From NCBI GenBank assembly GCA_028564925.1, contig CM053031.1, positions 161,064,226 through 161,128,225 of the forward strand: a stretch of 64,000 nucleotides of DNA. The letters run 5' to 3'. Source of the DNA: Lithobates sylvaticus. Taxonomy: Eukaryota; Chordata; Amphibia; Anura; Ranidae. Below are positions 32,601 through 44,231 of this stretch, one piece after another. The notes under the pieces were generated by a model. The model was not told where the DNA came from. It did no database searches and saw only the letters and a program-made list of their open reading frames with translations. Both the position numbers and the translations under genes were made by a program. Each line of letters opens with the position of its first letter. The stretch's first letter is position 1.

Positions 32601-32789
32601 GCCGCTGCCAGCGCGGCGGCCTTGTGTAGTGTGTTGCGGCTTCATAGAGAGAAGTATAGGCAGGGACAGTGTCAGCTGTGCTTTTCTACTTAAGCTAGCG
32701 CTGTTACAGTGGGTGTAGTGTGTTGGCATTCAGGGAGAGAGCAGGATAGGCAGGGACAGTGTCAGCTGTGCTTTTTAACCTAGCGCTGT

Positions 32790-33050
32790 TACAGTGGGTG
32801 TAGTGTGCCTCCTGCACAGTATACACCTGAATCTACCCCCTCATTGCTGGTGTTGTGTAGTTCAGTTGTGCAACACAGGCATCTGCCTAACCTTCAGTGG
32901 GTGTAGTGTTCCTCCTGCACAGTATACACCTGAATCTACCCCCTCATTGCTGGTGTTGTGTAGTTCAGTTGTGCAACACAGGCATCTGCCTAACATTCAG
33001 TGGGTGTAGTGTGCCTCCTGCACAGTATACACCTGAAGTTACCCCGTATT
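32790..33050 (+). repeat. 103-bp tandem repeat in the hAT copy C 5' UTR
   Basis: Two and a half nearly identical 103-bp units ('gtgggtgtagtgtgcctcct', 'cctcattgctggtgttgtgt') lie between the promoter and the start codon. They start at about 32,794, 32,897 and 33,000. Confidence 0.9.
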
Positions 33051-33082
33051 GCTGGTTTTCCCATCTCCCTGCAGGCCATTAG

Positions 33083-36000
33083 TATGTCTGGAAGGCCAAC
33101 AAGGAGAGGCAGACAGTCACGAGCCAATAAAAGAGGGCAAGCAGGCTCTGTGTCTAGAGGCAACAGTGCTGGTCGTGGATGCAGTGCCTCGTCATCAGCA
33201 CGTGGCCATGGGACACGCTTGTCCTTATTTTCGGCAGCTGGATGTGTTGAGCCGCATCATGCCGAAGACTTGGTAGAGTGGATGACCAAGCCCTTCTCAT
33301 CCTCCTCATCCTCTCTCACCCAGGCTCAGGGTACTGGCAAAGCAGCTGCCAACGTGTTCTCTTCCCTCGTCTCAATGTCATCAGTCACTTCCCTAGACCC
33401 ACCATGTCCTCCTGAGGAGTCCCCCGAACTGTTTGACCACAGTGTTGGGTACATGCTCCAGGAGGATGCCCAGCGTTTTGAAGGCTCTGATTATGATACC
33501 CAGCTAGAGGAAGGCAGTAGCGTGAGCGCAGAGAGAGGGGATGCTCAAGGACAGCAATCCACCAGCTGCAGAATACTGCCAGGTTTGCTCCAGTGGTGAA
33601 GAGGGAGGGGATGATGAGGTCACTGACTCCACGTGGGTGCCTGATAGGAGAGACAAGGTGGAGGAAGAGGAGGAGGCACATCTCCAATGAGGCAGGATGC
33701 CCTCCAGGGGCCAGCTTAAAGGCAGCACACCGACTGAATCACACCGCAGACCTCCGCCTGTGCAGGGTGCTGCCTCTGCGCATTATTCCAAAAGTTCTTT
33801 GGTGTGGGCCTTTTTTGAGACGAGTGCAGCAGATCGCACCACTGCTATTTGCAACATATGTCTCAAGTGTATCTCACATGGCCAAAACATCAGTCGCTTG
33901 GGCACCACATGCTTGACCAGACATATGTTGACCTGCCATGCAGCTCGTTGACAAGTGTACCTTAAAGACCCACACCAAAGAACAAAGCGGACCTCCCCTT
34001 GCTCCTCATCAGCTGGGATCTCCAACCCCACTTTACCTTCAGTCCTCTGAAAGCTGTACTGAGAGGAATGAAGGTGTAGAACTAGTTGTGTCACAGCCAA
34101 GTACTTGCGGGTACTCTGCTAGCAGTACACGATTGTCCGATTGTCCGATAGTCCGATTGTACCAGGCAAATTTCCCTGCCCCAGCTGCTGGACCGTCAAA
34201 AGAAGTTCACTCCCAGCCATCCACATGCCCAGCGGTTGAATGCAAGGTTGGCTAAATTGCTAGCATTTCAACTGCTGCCTTTTCAGTTGGTAGACTCGAC
34301 CCCCTTCCGTGAGTTTTGTGGAATGTGCTGTTCCTCAGTGGCAGGTTCCCAAACACCACTTTTTCTCACGGAAGGCGATTCCGGCTCTCTACCGGCATGT
34401 GGAAGGCAATGTCTATGCCTCGCTGGACAGGGCGGTCAGTGGTAAGGTGCATATTACCGCTGACTCATGGTCCAGCAGGCATGGACAGGGACGTTACCTA
34501 TCTTTCACGGCCCATTGAGTCACTCTTTTGGAAGCTGGGAAGGATGCAGGACAAGGTGTAGTAGTGTTGGAGGATGTAACCATATGCGATTTATTGAATT
34601 TTATGCGATTTTACCTATATCCTTCTATATACTATGATCTCTTATGAACTTTTTACCTGAAGATTCCCTACTAGCAGCATATTGGCTATTTCTCTACTTG
34701 GAAGAGCACTGTCACTAAGTTATTTGCACATGAGATTATACTCCCATTTACTGATTTTACCTATCTGCACCTGATGCACGAGTAGTCACTTTGCACATAT
34801 AAATGAATGTTGTCTCTTTAAGAATTATATATTTTATTTGTTTGGTATATACACACTATACCCTCATTATACAGCGCAGCACTACCTTCTTTATTTGTTC
34901 CGCCACCACGCCTCCAAAATGCTACTACTGGTTGTGACACACCTCTCTCCTCCACCCACTCCTCTTTTTCTTCCTCCATGGCCTCTTCCTGTGCTTTGTC
35001 CTCGGAACCAGCGGTGCTCCGTAGGCGTTCAAGGGGCTACGCAAGTACGCAGGCAAAAAGATGCCATGCCATGCTTGCGCTGGTGTGTTTGGGGGACAGG
35101 AGCCACACTGGGGCAGAGGTTCTGTCAGCTCTGCAGGGGCAGGCCGATAGGTGGTTAACGCCATGCCAGCTTAAACCAGGAATGGTGGTATGTGACAATG
35201 GCACCAACCTCCTCTCCGCCCCGAGACAGGGACAACGAACCCATGTGCCCTGTGTGGCTCATGTCCTTAACCTGGTGGTGCAGCGGTTCTTGGGCAGGTA
35301 CCCAGGCTTACAGGATGTCCTGAGGCAGGCCAGGAAAGTCTGTGTGCATTTCCGTTGATCATATAATGCCAGTGCTCGGCTGGCAGAGTTGCAAAAGGAT
35401 TTGAACCTGCCCAAGAACCGCCTAATCTGTGACATGCCCACCAGGTGGAACTCAACGTTGGTCATGCTGCAGCGACTGCACATGCAGCAGAGGGCCATCA
35501 ATGAGTAGCTGTGCGACTACGGCACCAGGACAGGGTCAGGGGAGCTCAGATTTTTTTCACCACGCCAGTGGGGCATGATCAGGGATGCATGCACTGTCCT
35601 GTCACCATTTAAGGAGGCCAAGAGGATGGTGAGCAGTGACAGTGCATGCATCAGTGACACTGTACCTCTTGTCCACCTGTTGGAGCATACGCTGCCTGGA
35701 ATAATGGACAGGGCACTTGAGGCAGAACAGAGGCAGGAAGAGGAGGACTTCCTTGCCTCTCAAGGCCCCCTTTATCCAGACAGTGTTCCTTCTGTCCCAC
35801 CCATCACACAGGAAGAGGATGAGGAAGAGGAGGAGGATTGTGTCAGCATAGAGGTGGAGCCTGGCACTCAGCATCAGGAGCAGCAGTCTTTTAGGGATGA
35901 TTTACAGTCCCAAGAAACCAGTGGACTTGTACATGGCTGGGAGGAGGTGGCTGCGGATCATGTCGTCCTTAGTGACCCAGAGGACTCCAGACCGAATGCC

Positions 36001-36692
36001 TCAGCTAACCTACGCTGCATGGCCTCCCTGATCCTGAAAAGCCTGCGGAAGGATCCTCGTATTCTTCAGGTCAAGGAGAGGGACCATTACTGGCTGGCCA
36101 CTTTCCTCGATCAACGGTACAAGGGTAAGGTTGCGGACCTTATCTTGCCGTCGCAGAGGGAGCAGAGGATGAGACCTCTCCGGGAGGTCTTGCAGAAAGG
36201 TCTTTGCAACGTGTTCCCAGAGACTGGGAGGTTACAAACTCATGGTCCTGGACAACGAGATGCTGAGGCTTCGGTCAGTAGCAGAAGGAGCGGTGGAGAA
36301 GGTGGCCATCTGATCGATGCGTACAATTTTTTAGTCCGCAGCCCCATGGTATGATCGGTTCCCGCAACCATCGCCAGCGTCTGATATACATGGTGCAGGA
36401 ATACCTAGGGGCAAGGTCAGACTTGGACACCTTTCCCACCGAAAATCCTCTGGCTTACTGGGTCTTGAGGATGGATCACTGGCCAGAGCTTGCACAGTAT
36501 GCAATTGAGCTACTGGCCTGTTCTGCATCCAGAGTTCTTTCGGAACGCACATTCAGTGCTGCTGGAGGCTTTGTCACCGATCACAGGGTGCGCCTGTCCA
36601 CCGACTCGGTTGATCGACTGACCTTCATAAAGATGAATCAGTCTTGGATCACCACCAGCTACCAAGCACCTGAAGCTGATGTAACCAAATAA
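33083..36692 (+). pseudogene. hAT copy C ZBED-like transposase
   Basis: The start is the methionine of MSGRPTRRGRQS, shared with copy B. An S/G-rich N-terminal region is followed by a BED zinc finger near 33,795-33,945 (AICNICLKCI, then TTCLTRHMLTCH), which should bind the element's ends. The catalytic core shows ITADSWSSRHGQ, LKPGMVVCDNGTNLL, HVLNLVVQRFL and CDMPTRWNSTLVML. The helical insertion and acidic linker follow (EEDEEEEEDC), then the hAT dimerisation domain (YWVLRMDHWPELAQYA, SERTFSAAGGF), ending at 36,690-36,692. Stops or frameshifts lie near 33,598, 33,950, 34,250, 34,520, 35,358, 35,507 and 36,354, and an insert sits at about 34,575-34,905. Confidence 0.88.
34575..34905. mobile_element. 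Insert of about 330 bp in the copy C transposase
   Basis: Copy B runs from 'ggaaggatgaaggacagg' to 'tgccgccacatctccagaca' almost directly. Copy C has about 330 bp of A/T-rich sequence at the same place, ending near 'ttccgccaccacgcctcc'. No terminal repeat was recognised. Confidence 0.65.
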
Positions 36693-36789
36693 TTTATTTT
36701 GAAATGTCACATTCCTTCAAGACTGCCTATGCTGATGCTGAGTGACTGTCCTGTTATGTTGACTGACTATCCTATTCCTCCTCAATGAT

Positions 36790-37150
36790 CCTGATGATAG
36801 CTTGGAAGAACATTTTTGTTTCTGGGTGCCGCCACCAGTGGCTAAGGCCCAATTCTTCAGCCCCTGTTTAACAGGGCATGTAATTACAATTTTTGATGCA
36901 ATACTTTGCAACAGGGCTCATTGCTGTGCTCCAAGTACAGTATCTGTGAGGGGTTGCAGTGTTGTGGCACCAGCACCAGTGCCTAAGGCCCAATTTTTCA
37001 GGCCCTGTTTAACAGGGGCGTGTAATTACAATTCTTGATCTAATAATTCACAGCAGGGCCCATTCCTGCGCCCACCAAGAGTAACTGTGAGGGCTTACAT
37101 TGTTGTGGCAACACCACCACCACCACCACCACCACCAAAGGCCCAATTTT
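36790..37150 (+). repeat. hAT copy C 3' UTR tandem units
   Basis: About two and a half units of roughly 140 bp, as in copy A (744-1,161), ending with a (CAC)n run near 37,105-37,135. Confidence 0.8.
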
Positions 37151-37615
37151 TTTGCCCCTGTTCAACAAAAGATTTTCATCCATATTGCCAGGACAAGACA
37201 TTACATTAAAGCCTCAAGCTGTTTTAAATGGCTTTTTTTCCTTTACAAATGTAATTTTGTGCAGGGACAGTTCTAAACACGGGAAACACATGCCACTTCA
37301 CAGGCATACTTTAGACACCCCCCCGGTACGATATTTAAAGGAATATTTCACTTTTTTTTCACATTATGCATCATTAAAATGACTGCTCCAGAAAAAACGT
37401 CCGTTTTTAAAACTTCTTTTTGCATTGATACATGTCCCCTGGGGCAGGACCCGGGTCCCCAAACCCTTTTTAGGACAATAACATGCATATTAGCACTTTA
37501 TATTTCGAACGTTCACGTCCATTGTATTTAATAGGGTTCTAATGTTCGTGCAAACTTTTGGTCCGTTCGCAGGTTCTAGTGCGAACCGAACCGGGGGGTG
37601 TTCGGCTCATCTCTA

Positions 37616-37799
37616 TTACTGGGTCATTAGAATAGACCACTGGCCAGACATTGTCCAGTATGCAGATACTGCTGGGCTGTATTGCTGCAAGAGAGTGTGT
37701 CTGTCCAAAGACTCCGTGGACCGGCCGACATTTATCGAAATGAATCAGTCCTGGATTAGCAGCAGCTATCAAGCCCCTGATGCTGATGTCGCTGATTAA
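37616..37799 (+). pseudogene. hAT copy B transposase, C-terminal end
   Basis: Continues the copy B gene after copy C: YWVIRIDHWPDIVQYADT, then SKDSVDRPTFIEMNQSW and SYQAPDADVAD with a stop at 37,797-37,799. The SERTFSAAGG segment is lost by an internal deletion. Confidence 0.88.
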
Positions 37800-38470
37800 G
37801 CTTTCTGATGGATCTTGAATCTCTGAAAGACTTCTAGGCTGCCGTGATTTGTGGGTGTTGATTTTATCTGGAAGAAATCGGTGTACGTTTCATGGGCACA
37901 ATTAACATCCAAAGACCAATTTGTCCGCACCTGTTTGACAGGTGCATATACAGTAATTACAATTTTTGACAGCAAGGCCAATTCTTGTTTTTATCGAGTA
38001 CCTCTATAGGGTAACGGTATGAAGGCACCACTGACACCCAAAGAACAATTTGTCTACACCTATTTGACAGGTGCAAATCATTAACATTTTAGACAGCAAG
38101 GCCAATTTTTTTGCACCTGTTACTTCTATTCAAATCCTGCAAAACAGACACCAGAATTTAACCAAAAAAATCTCTAGTCTTGTCTCGAGTGCACAAAATT
38201 GTGGCTTTATCATACAGACTGGCTCCCCAAGCCGTTGTTTAATACATAAAGAAAGCTTGAATGGAAAAAAAATTTTTTAAATGTCATTACTAAGGGGACC
38301 CCCCAGGTACTATATTTAAAGGAATTTTTAAATTTTTTTTGTTATTTTTATGGTTTCACTTTTTTTTTATAATCTTTATTTTATACATTTTTCCATTTTA
38401 CACAAAACATAAGAGAAGAAGGCAATTATGAATATCTTATAAAAGCAGCCATAAACCGTTACTGAAACAT
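37800..38470 (+). other. hAT copy B 3' UTR and flank
   Basis: Non-coding, with diverged 'tttgacaggtgca' units and a 'ccaggtactatatttaaagg' segment that matches the copy C 3' UTR at 37,320. No gene is seen. Confidence 0.55.
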
Positions 38471-38471
38471 A

Positions 38472-39370
38472 CCGTATTTATCCATGTATAACACATGTCG
38501 GCGTATAACACGTACCCCAATTTAAGAGGGAAGTTTCCGGAAAATAATGGTCAGTGAGCATCAATGCAGCATGATTAGTGCCCATCTGCAGCTTCAGTGC
38601 AGCCTGATCTGTGCCCATATGCAGTCTAATCAGTGCCCAGCTGCAGGCTAATCAGTGCCCACCTGCAGCATTGCTCAGTGTCCATCTGCAGCCTTGCCGA
38701 AATATAGGCTGCCACCGAGGTGAAGGAGGGGACAAGCGTTGCCGAAATAGAGGCTGGATCTCCTGTGTAATCAGCTCGGCATCATGCCCAGTCTCACCCC
38801 TTGGCTCGGATCCTATGATGGACATAATTCCGGTCCAATGCCAGGATGTCAATGCTAGGAGATGTCCAGGGGGTGGGACTGAGCATGACTCCAAGCAGAG
38901 CCGAGTACACAGGAGATCCGGTGTTGTGTCGAATACTGTCCCCCGTCGGATAGTGTCCGCTTGCACAGTATGGAGGACAACGAGACGCCAAAGGTCTCCA
39001 AAGATGAAGGGCACCTGCGCCGTGAGTCCAGGTTCAAGCCCCACCATCCAAGTGGACATAGAGTTAGAATAAAAAATAGCCGAGCGAAGCGATGTTACTA
39101 TGTGCTACCGTATGTCCACTTGGATGGTGGGGCTTGCACCTGGACTCAGTGCGCAGGCGCCGTTCTTTTTCTGAGAATTTCGGAGTCTCCTTGTCCTCCG
39201 TACTGCGCAGTACGGGGCGGACACTTCTCTGATGGGTGGACAGTTTTTGGCAGAACACCTGCTCTATTTCGGCAGCGCTCGTCTCCTCAGTGGCAACCTA
39301 TAACATGCACACACGATTTTCCTCCTATGTTAAGGGGGGAAAAGTGTGTGTTATATGCCCATAAATACGG
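38472..39370. mobile_element. TA-flanked MITE, sister of 11,967-12,641
   Basis: It has the same 'ccgtatttatc' ends and a TA duplication (38,470-38,471 and 39,371-39,372). The inside differs: tandem units of about 25 bp ('cagtgcccatctgcagcc' type) at 38,560-38,700, then a palindrome of about 600 bp centred near 39,085 with arms around 'ccccaccatccaagtggaca'. Confidence 0.85.
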
Positions 39371-39372
39371 TA

Positions 39373-39973
39373 TATTAATTTATAATTCTATATCCTATTG
39401 TGGTCTATATTTGAGTCTTTTGTTTTCTCGACCAGCATATGTCCATCCAAGATCAGAAACATTTCTTATCCAGACTCATATAAACTAATAGACATTAACC
39501 CTTATAACCCTTCCCCAAAACAAAAACAAAAAAATATTTACATCTGCAGCTGCCACATTCCTGAACATGTGATCAGCTATGACCCCAACCCTTTAAGGTC
39601 TTAAAAGTTTGGTTGAGAGCTGACATAACCATGCTGGCAACTGTGACAGTTTTCGCCAGAGATATGTCTTGAAAGTAGCCTACACTACATGTGCTAGTAG
39701 GCAGAATGTGAATGAAAACACTAAAGAAAGCAACATTGGTATGTTTGTCTAAGGAGCTAATAACATTTATTAAACATTTCTAACCTCGGGAAAAGCATTG
39801 AACAAGTGTGATTAGCTTTGTTTTAATTGCCTATCTTAACTGTATCTGGGTGAGATATTCTCCAAGTTCCGCCCATTAATATTAGGGAGTTCTGATTGAC
39901 TACAATCTCATAAAAGTAGGGATTAGTAAAAGCTTGCTCCCAATAGTTAAACAAACACAAGGTTACACTGAAC
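39373..39973. other. No recognised feature
   Basis: A/T-rich DNA without open frames of note, terminal repeats or known motifs. Confidence 0.5.
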
Positions 39974-40157
39974 CAGTGTTTTCCAACCTCAGTTCTCAAG
40001 TACCCCCAACATTCCATGTTTGGAGGTTTTCCTTTATCTTGCACAGGTGCTTTAAATCAGTCAATGGCTTGGTATTTTGGACAGTTATTTTATATAACAG
40101 GAACTCCCAAAACATGGCTTGTTGGGGGTACTTGAGGACTGAGGTTGAGAACCACTG
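39974..40157. mobile_element. Palindromic hAT-type MITE, 184 bp
   Basis: The ends 'cagtgttttccaacctcag' and 'ctgaggttgagaaccactg' are inverted copies. The flanks CACTGAAC and CTCTAAAA agree at five of eight positions, consistent with an old 8-bp duplication. CAGTG ends are usual for non-autonomous hAT elements. Confidence 0.7.
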
Positions 40158-40938
40158 CTCTAAAAATAAGGGATTTCCATTTGTGTATATGTTATTGATA
40201 TAACTAAGATAAAACAGAAAAAATCCCAAGCCATATTTTTAATAATATTTGTTTATGTCTAATATCCATTAGTATTCTGAGCTTCTCCAATTGTAATCTT
40301 AAAATGATGTAATCATTCCCATCACGCTCGTAAATAATAATAACTGAGCTACTGGAAACCCTGTGACCAATTTTACCTACTGTATGTTTAGCGATCAGTA
40401 GGCTGAAATTCCCATCTTGTAGGATTTAATTGAAGTTGTTTACCTATTTTCACCATGTTGTTGCTTTTTGTATCACCGATGTAGCATTCCTTACCAATAG
40501 ATTAGAAGGTTCAGGAACAGGTGGTCAATTCTGGCATCTCACTTAACTATCGTATGCGTTGCTCAGGATTTTTTATGTCTGGTACACGCTGTATTAGATA
40601 TTTGTCTTGTGAAACAGTCTTCCCAATGACAGTGTACCTAAATTTGAAGACTTTGCAATAAAATAGATACCGGTTCTTTTTCCCCCGCTCAGTGCGATCC
40701 AGGCAGCTCTGTCTTTGGGGAATCAAATGGATCACTATTTGGGTATGGTGTCAATATACCTGAATTTCCATGTGTGATATTCTGGGGGTCAGGATCACTA
40801 GCCAGTCATGTTTTTGTAAAACAAACAATTTTTATTACTCCAAATGGTTAATAAAACAGCTTATCTGCAGCATAAGGAAACAAAACCATCCATGTAGTTT
40901 GGTATTATCACCAGTGTAAACCTGTCCCATCATAGGAT
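40158..40938. other. No recognised feature
   Basis: About 780 bp without a recognised repeat end or coding motif. Confidence 0.5.
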
Positions 40939-41242
40939 TTAGCCCCCCGTTTACACCAGTGTGACTTGTCTTGTGATTTGACAGGTCCAAATCGCATGAC
41001 ACCCTATTGTCAGCAATAGAACTGTTCAAACCAGTGCGACGTTGCAGTGCCGCACTGATTTAAAAAGGAAGCTCTTTTTTGGGCGATTTCAGGTGCAACT
41101 TGCATAGACATTTGTGAATGAAATCGCACAGATGTCAACCAAGTCGAACCTGGAGTCGCACTGACCTGGCTTTTAAATTGTCACATTTTAAGTGAAGTGG
41201 TGCATGTTTAAAGTCGGATTCCTTGTGAACGGGGGCTCAAAG
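40939..41242. mobile_element. Probable Harbinger-type MITE
   Basis: The left 'agccccccgtttacacc' and right 'gtgaacgggggct' ends are inverted copies about 300 bp apart. The flanking triplets are TTA-like on the left and TCA on the right, so the target duplication is imperfect. Confidence 0.6.
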
Positions 41243-41556
41243 TTCCCACCTGCTCCAGAGGTCCAAGAGTAAAAAAAAGAGTACAAAACCCTCTCAACCA
41301 CTGTCTCTTCTTCCACAAAAGCCCTCATCAACACCTGCTAACTGCTTCCCTTCACAGGCCTTTCCTGAAAGTGGGTTAACCGTGTCAGATCTCAAAATAA
41401 CGGCCACTCATATTTGCCCTCCGGAACCCATCCCTGGCATCCTGTACACACGATATTATTCTACTGTTAGTATTGGTGTGTGTGCAGTACCATTGGATTA
41501 GAAAGTTATCCTTTAAGATGTGTTATACAGTAAGCATAGGGTATACGACTAACTAA
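41243..41556. other. No recognised feature
   Basis: About 310 bp between two MITEs with nothing recognised. Confidence 0.5.
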
Positions 41557-41964
41557 GACCCCTTTCACACTGGGGTGCTTTGCAGGTAATACAGCGCTAA
41601 ACATAGCGCCTGCAAAGCGCCCTGAAACAGCCGCTTCTGTCTCTCCAGTGTGAAAGCCTGAGGGTTTTCACACTGGAGCGGTGCGCTTGCAGGACGGTCA
41701 AAAAAGTCCTGCAAGCCGCATCTTTGAAGCACTGCAGGAGCAGTGTATTTACTGCTCCTAAAGCGCCCCTTCCCATAGAATAAAATGGGACAGCGCTGCA
41801 GCGCCGCTTTGCGGGCGGTTTTAACCCCTTTTTCGCCCCCTAGCGGGGGTTAAAACTGCCCCGCTAGCGGCCGAATATCGCCGCTAAAACAACGGTAAAG
41901 CGCCACTAAATATAGCGCCGTTTTACCCCCAGCGCCAGCAATGCCCCAGTGTGAAAGTAGCCTT
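41557..41964. mobile_element. Harbinger-type MITE with 'CCCTTTCACACTGGGG' ends
   Basis: 'ctaagacccctttcacact' on the left mirrors 'agtgtgaaagtagccttag' on the right. The interior is GC-rich with many 'agcgcc' motifs. The ends resemble those of the full Harbinger element at 55,438, so that family may have mobilised it. Confidence 0.75.
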
Positions 41965-42786
41965 AGATCAAGAAATGCACTGGGTCCATTTCAGAACTTT
42001 AGTCTGTAATTTGTAACCTTAATACATAGGTATATGTTTGAAAGTATAAAACAATAAACACAGCTAGGGTTCATACCACACTACTGGTGAGCATGCTCAT
42101 ACCATCTCAATGAGATCTAATAAAAAATGTAACCTCTTGCAATTATTTGGTTAATATTTATGTATATATGTATATATATATTCAGAAAAGGATGATCTAA
42201 AGAAGGGTTTGGATAATATAAAAAAATGATTGAACATGGTAAAGTCCTTTTTTACTTTACTTTTCACTTTCTTTTACATTTAATTAATTAAAAGTGAAAC
42301 CTTTTTATTTGTTTTTTGTTACTACTTAATAGTAATTCCTAGCTTCAGTATGTCTGTAATTCACAGTTGTTTTTATTGAGCTGCACTTTGCTATTTTTTC
42401 ACTAGATGTCAGGCTAACATTACTATTGGAGTAAAAATTGCATATACTATATATTTAGCAACGTAGTGTCTTCAAACCTAATACATATACCTAATCATGT
42501 AAACTATAGTCAATAAAATATAATTAGAATTGACACAAAGGTGGATTAGACTCAACACAAAGGTGGACCTTTTTTAAAAACCTCTTTTCAGGCTCCTATT
42601 AAGGTATGTCACAGAAATACACTTTTAGTGCACTTACAAGTAGAGCGACCTTACTGAGTAACCCTGACAAGCCCGTCCATACTCTGCCATACTCTTACAC
42701 TGAAGGGATGAGCAATGTAAAGCATATGTAAAGACAAAAGGCAGTTTATCCTTGCAATACATGCAGATTGCCCACATTTTATTCAT
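41965..42786. other. No recognised feature
   Basis: About 820 bp of A/T-rich DNA with no repeat end or coding signal that I recognise. Confidence 0.5.
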
Positions 42787-43462
42787 TTAACAGATTCAGC
42801 CACGGAAGATTTTACTCCTGACCAGAGCACTTTTTGCGATCGCTCTAACTGACAATTGCGTGGTCGTGCGACGTTGCACCCAAACAAAATTGACATCCTT
42901 TTTTTCCCAAAAATAGAGCTTTTGTGGTATTTGATCACCTCTGTGGTTTTTATTTTTTGCGCTATAAACAGAAAAAAAAAACGAAAATTTTTAAAAATGT
43001 ATTATTTATTAAATATTTTTTACTTTTTCCTATAATAAATATCCCCCAAAAATATATATAAAACAATCTTTTTTTTCTCAGTTTAGGCCGATATGTATTC
43101 TACATATTTTTGGTAAAAAAAAAAAAACGCAATACGGGTATATTAATTGGTTTGCACAAAAGTTATAGCGTCTACAAAATAGGGGATAGTTTTATGGCAT
43201 TTTTATTATAAGTTTTTTTTTACTAGTAACGACGGCGATCTGTGTTTTTTATCGGGACTGCGACATTATGTTTACACACACAGATCCCGGTTCTCGGTGT
43301 GTCACCAGCGATCGCAGGATGTCACTCGCATTGTTTCCGGGGGCGAGCAGCGGGCGTGCGCCCCTAGTGGCCACAGGGCGAAGCGGCGTTGCATAACGTT
43401 GTTTCGCCCAGCCGTGCCATTCTGCTGCAGTAAAACTGCGGCAGCTGGTTTGCAAGTGGTCA
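42787..43462. mobile_element. piggyBac-type MITE relic
   Basis: Starts after a TTAA-like site and ends with 'gcaagtgg', mirrored by 'ccacttgc' just beyond a shared 'tcaa' (a degenerate TTAA) at 43,463-43,466. It is non-coding, with the T-rich 'tatttttttgcgctataaac' core that this family shares with the following element. Confidence 0.65.
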
Positions 43463-44018
43463 ACCACTTGCCACACAAATAGAGCTTTCTTTTGGTGGTA
43501 TTTAATCAGAACTGGGTTCTTGTTTTTTTGTGCTATAAATGAAAAAAGACAAATTTTTCTTTGTTTCTTCATAAATTTTGGCCAAAATAAATTCTGCTAC
43601 ATTGCCTTGGTAAAATATAACCCAAATCAGTGTCTATTATTTGGATTGTGTGCAAAGTTATAGAGTCTACAAGCTATGGTGCCAATCACTGAAAATGTAT
43701 CACACCTGATGTACTAATGGCCTAATTTCTTGAGACGCAAACAAAACAAAACACAAACTAGGACAGTACAAATACCCCCAAATACCCCCAAATTACCCCT
43801 TTATTGAAAGTAGACATTACAAGGTATTTAGTAAGAGGCATGGTGAGTTTTTTGAAGTTGTAATTTTTCCCACAATTCTTTGGAAAAAAAAATTCACAAA
43901 ATTGTCATATTAACAGGTTATTTCTCTCACACGTCATATGCATACTTGCAACTACACCCCAAACACATTCTGAGTATGGTAACCATAGTATGGTAACCAT
44001 ACCACATGTGTGAGACTA

Positions 44019-44231
44019 AGGATGAGCTCAGGCGTGTTTGCATGCTCCACGTGCAGAGCCCGCCAGGAAGTCGGCGCAGCGCTGTGCTAATCACAGGCAG
44101 TGAGACATTGCCCCGATGTGTGGCTGCAAAGATCGGGAAATGTCTCACTGCCTGTGATTAGCGCAGTGCTGCACCGACTTCCTGGCGGGCTCTGCACGTG
44201 GAGCATGTGAACACGCATGAGCTCATCCTTA
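44019..44231. mobile_element. Palindromic hAT MITE, 213 bp
   Basis: Nearly perfect inverted arms of about 100 bp ('taaggatgagctcaggcgtg' and its complement) are flanked by the exact 8-bp duplication TGTGAGAC (44,011-44,018 and 44,232-44,239). The TAAGGATGAGC end resembles the TAGGGATGAGC ends of hAT copies C and D, so these may be its source of transposase. Confidence 0.9.

Larger units (their letters stand above)
32319..37615 (+). mobile_element. hAT transposon copy C, complete with ends
   Basis: A 5.3 kb element with inverted ends TAGGGATAAGC and (complement of the right end) TAGAGATGAGC, flanked by the 8-bp duplication TTACTGGG (32,311-32,318 and 37,616-37,623). It contains subterminal GTTCG/CGAAC clusters, a TATA promoter, a 103-bp 5' UTR repeat, a ZBED-like transposase gene and a repeated 3' UTR. 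It sits in the transposase gene of copy B. The coding region has several frameshifts and stops and one insert, so it is not autonomous now. Confidence 0.93.
29681..38345 (+). mobile_element. hAT transposon copy B, split by copy C
   Basis: An older hAT element whose coding sequence begins at 29,772, breaks at 32,318 and resumes at 37,616. Joining the two parts gives PLGYWVIRIDHW in frame. The 3' UTR runs to about 38,345. Its terminal inverted repeats were not found. The 5' end may extend leftwards across the LINE into the 33-bp satellite, as other copies also have tandem repeats upstream of the start codon; that part is inference. Confidence 0.8.

Noticed and set aside
32794-33082. Open frames over the 103-bp repeats upstream of the hAT start codon
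   Set aside because: They repeat the same short peptide because of tandem duplication in a 5' UTR and have no family features.
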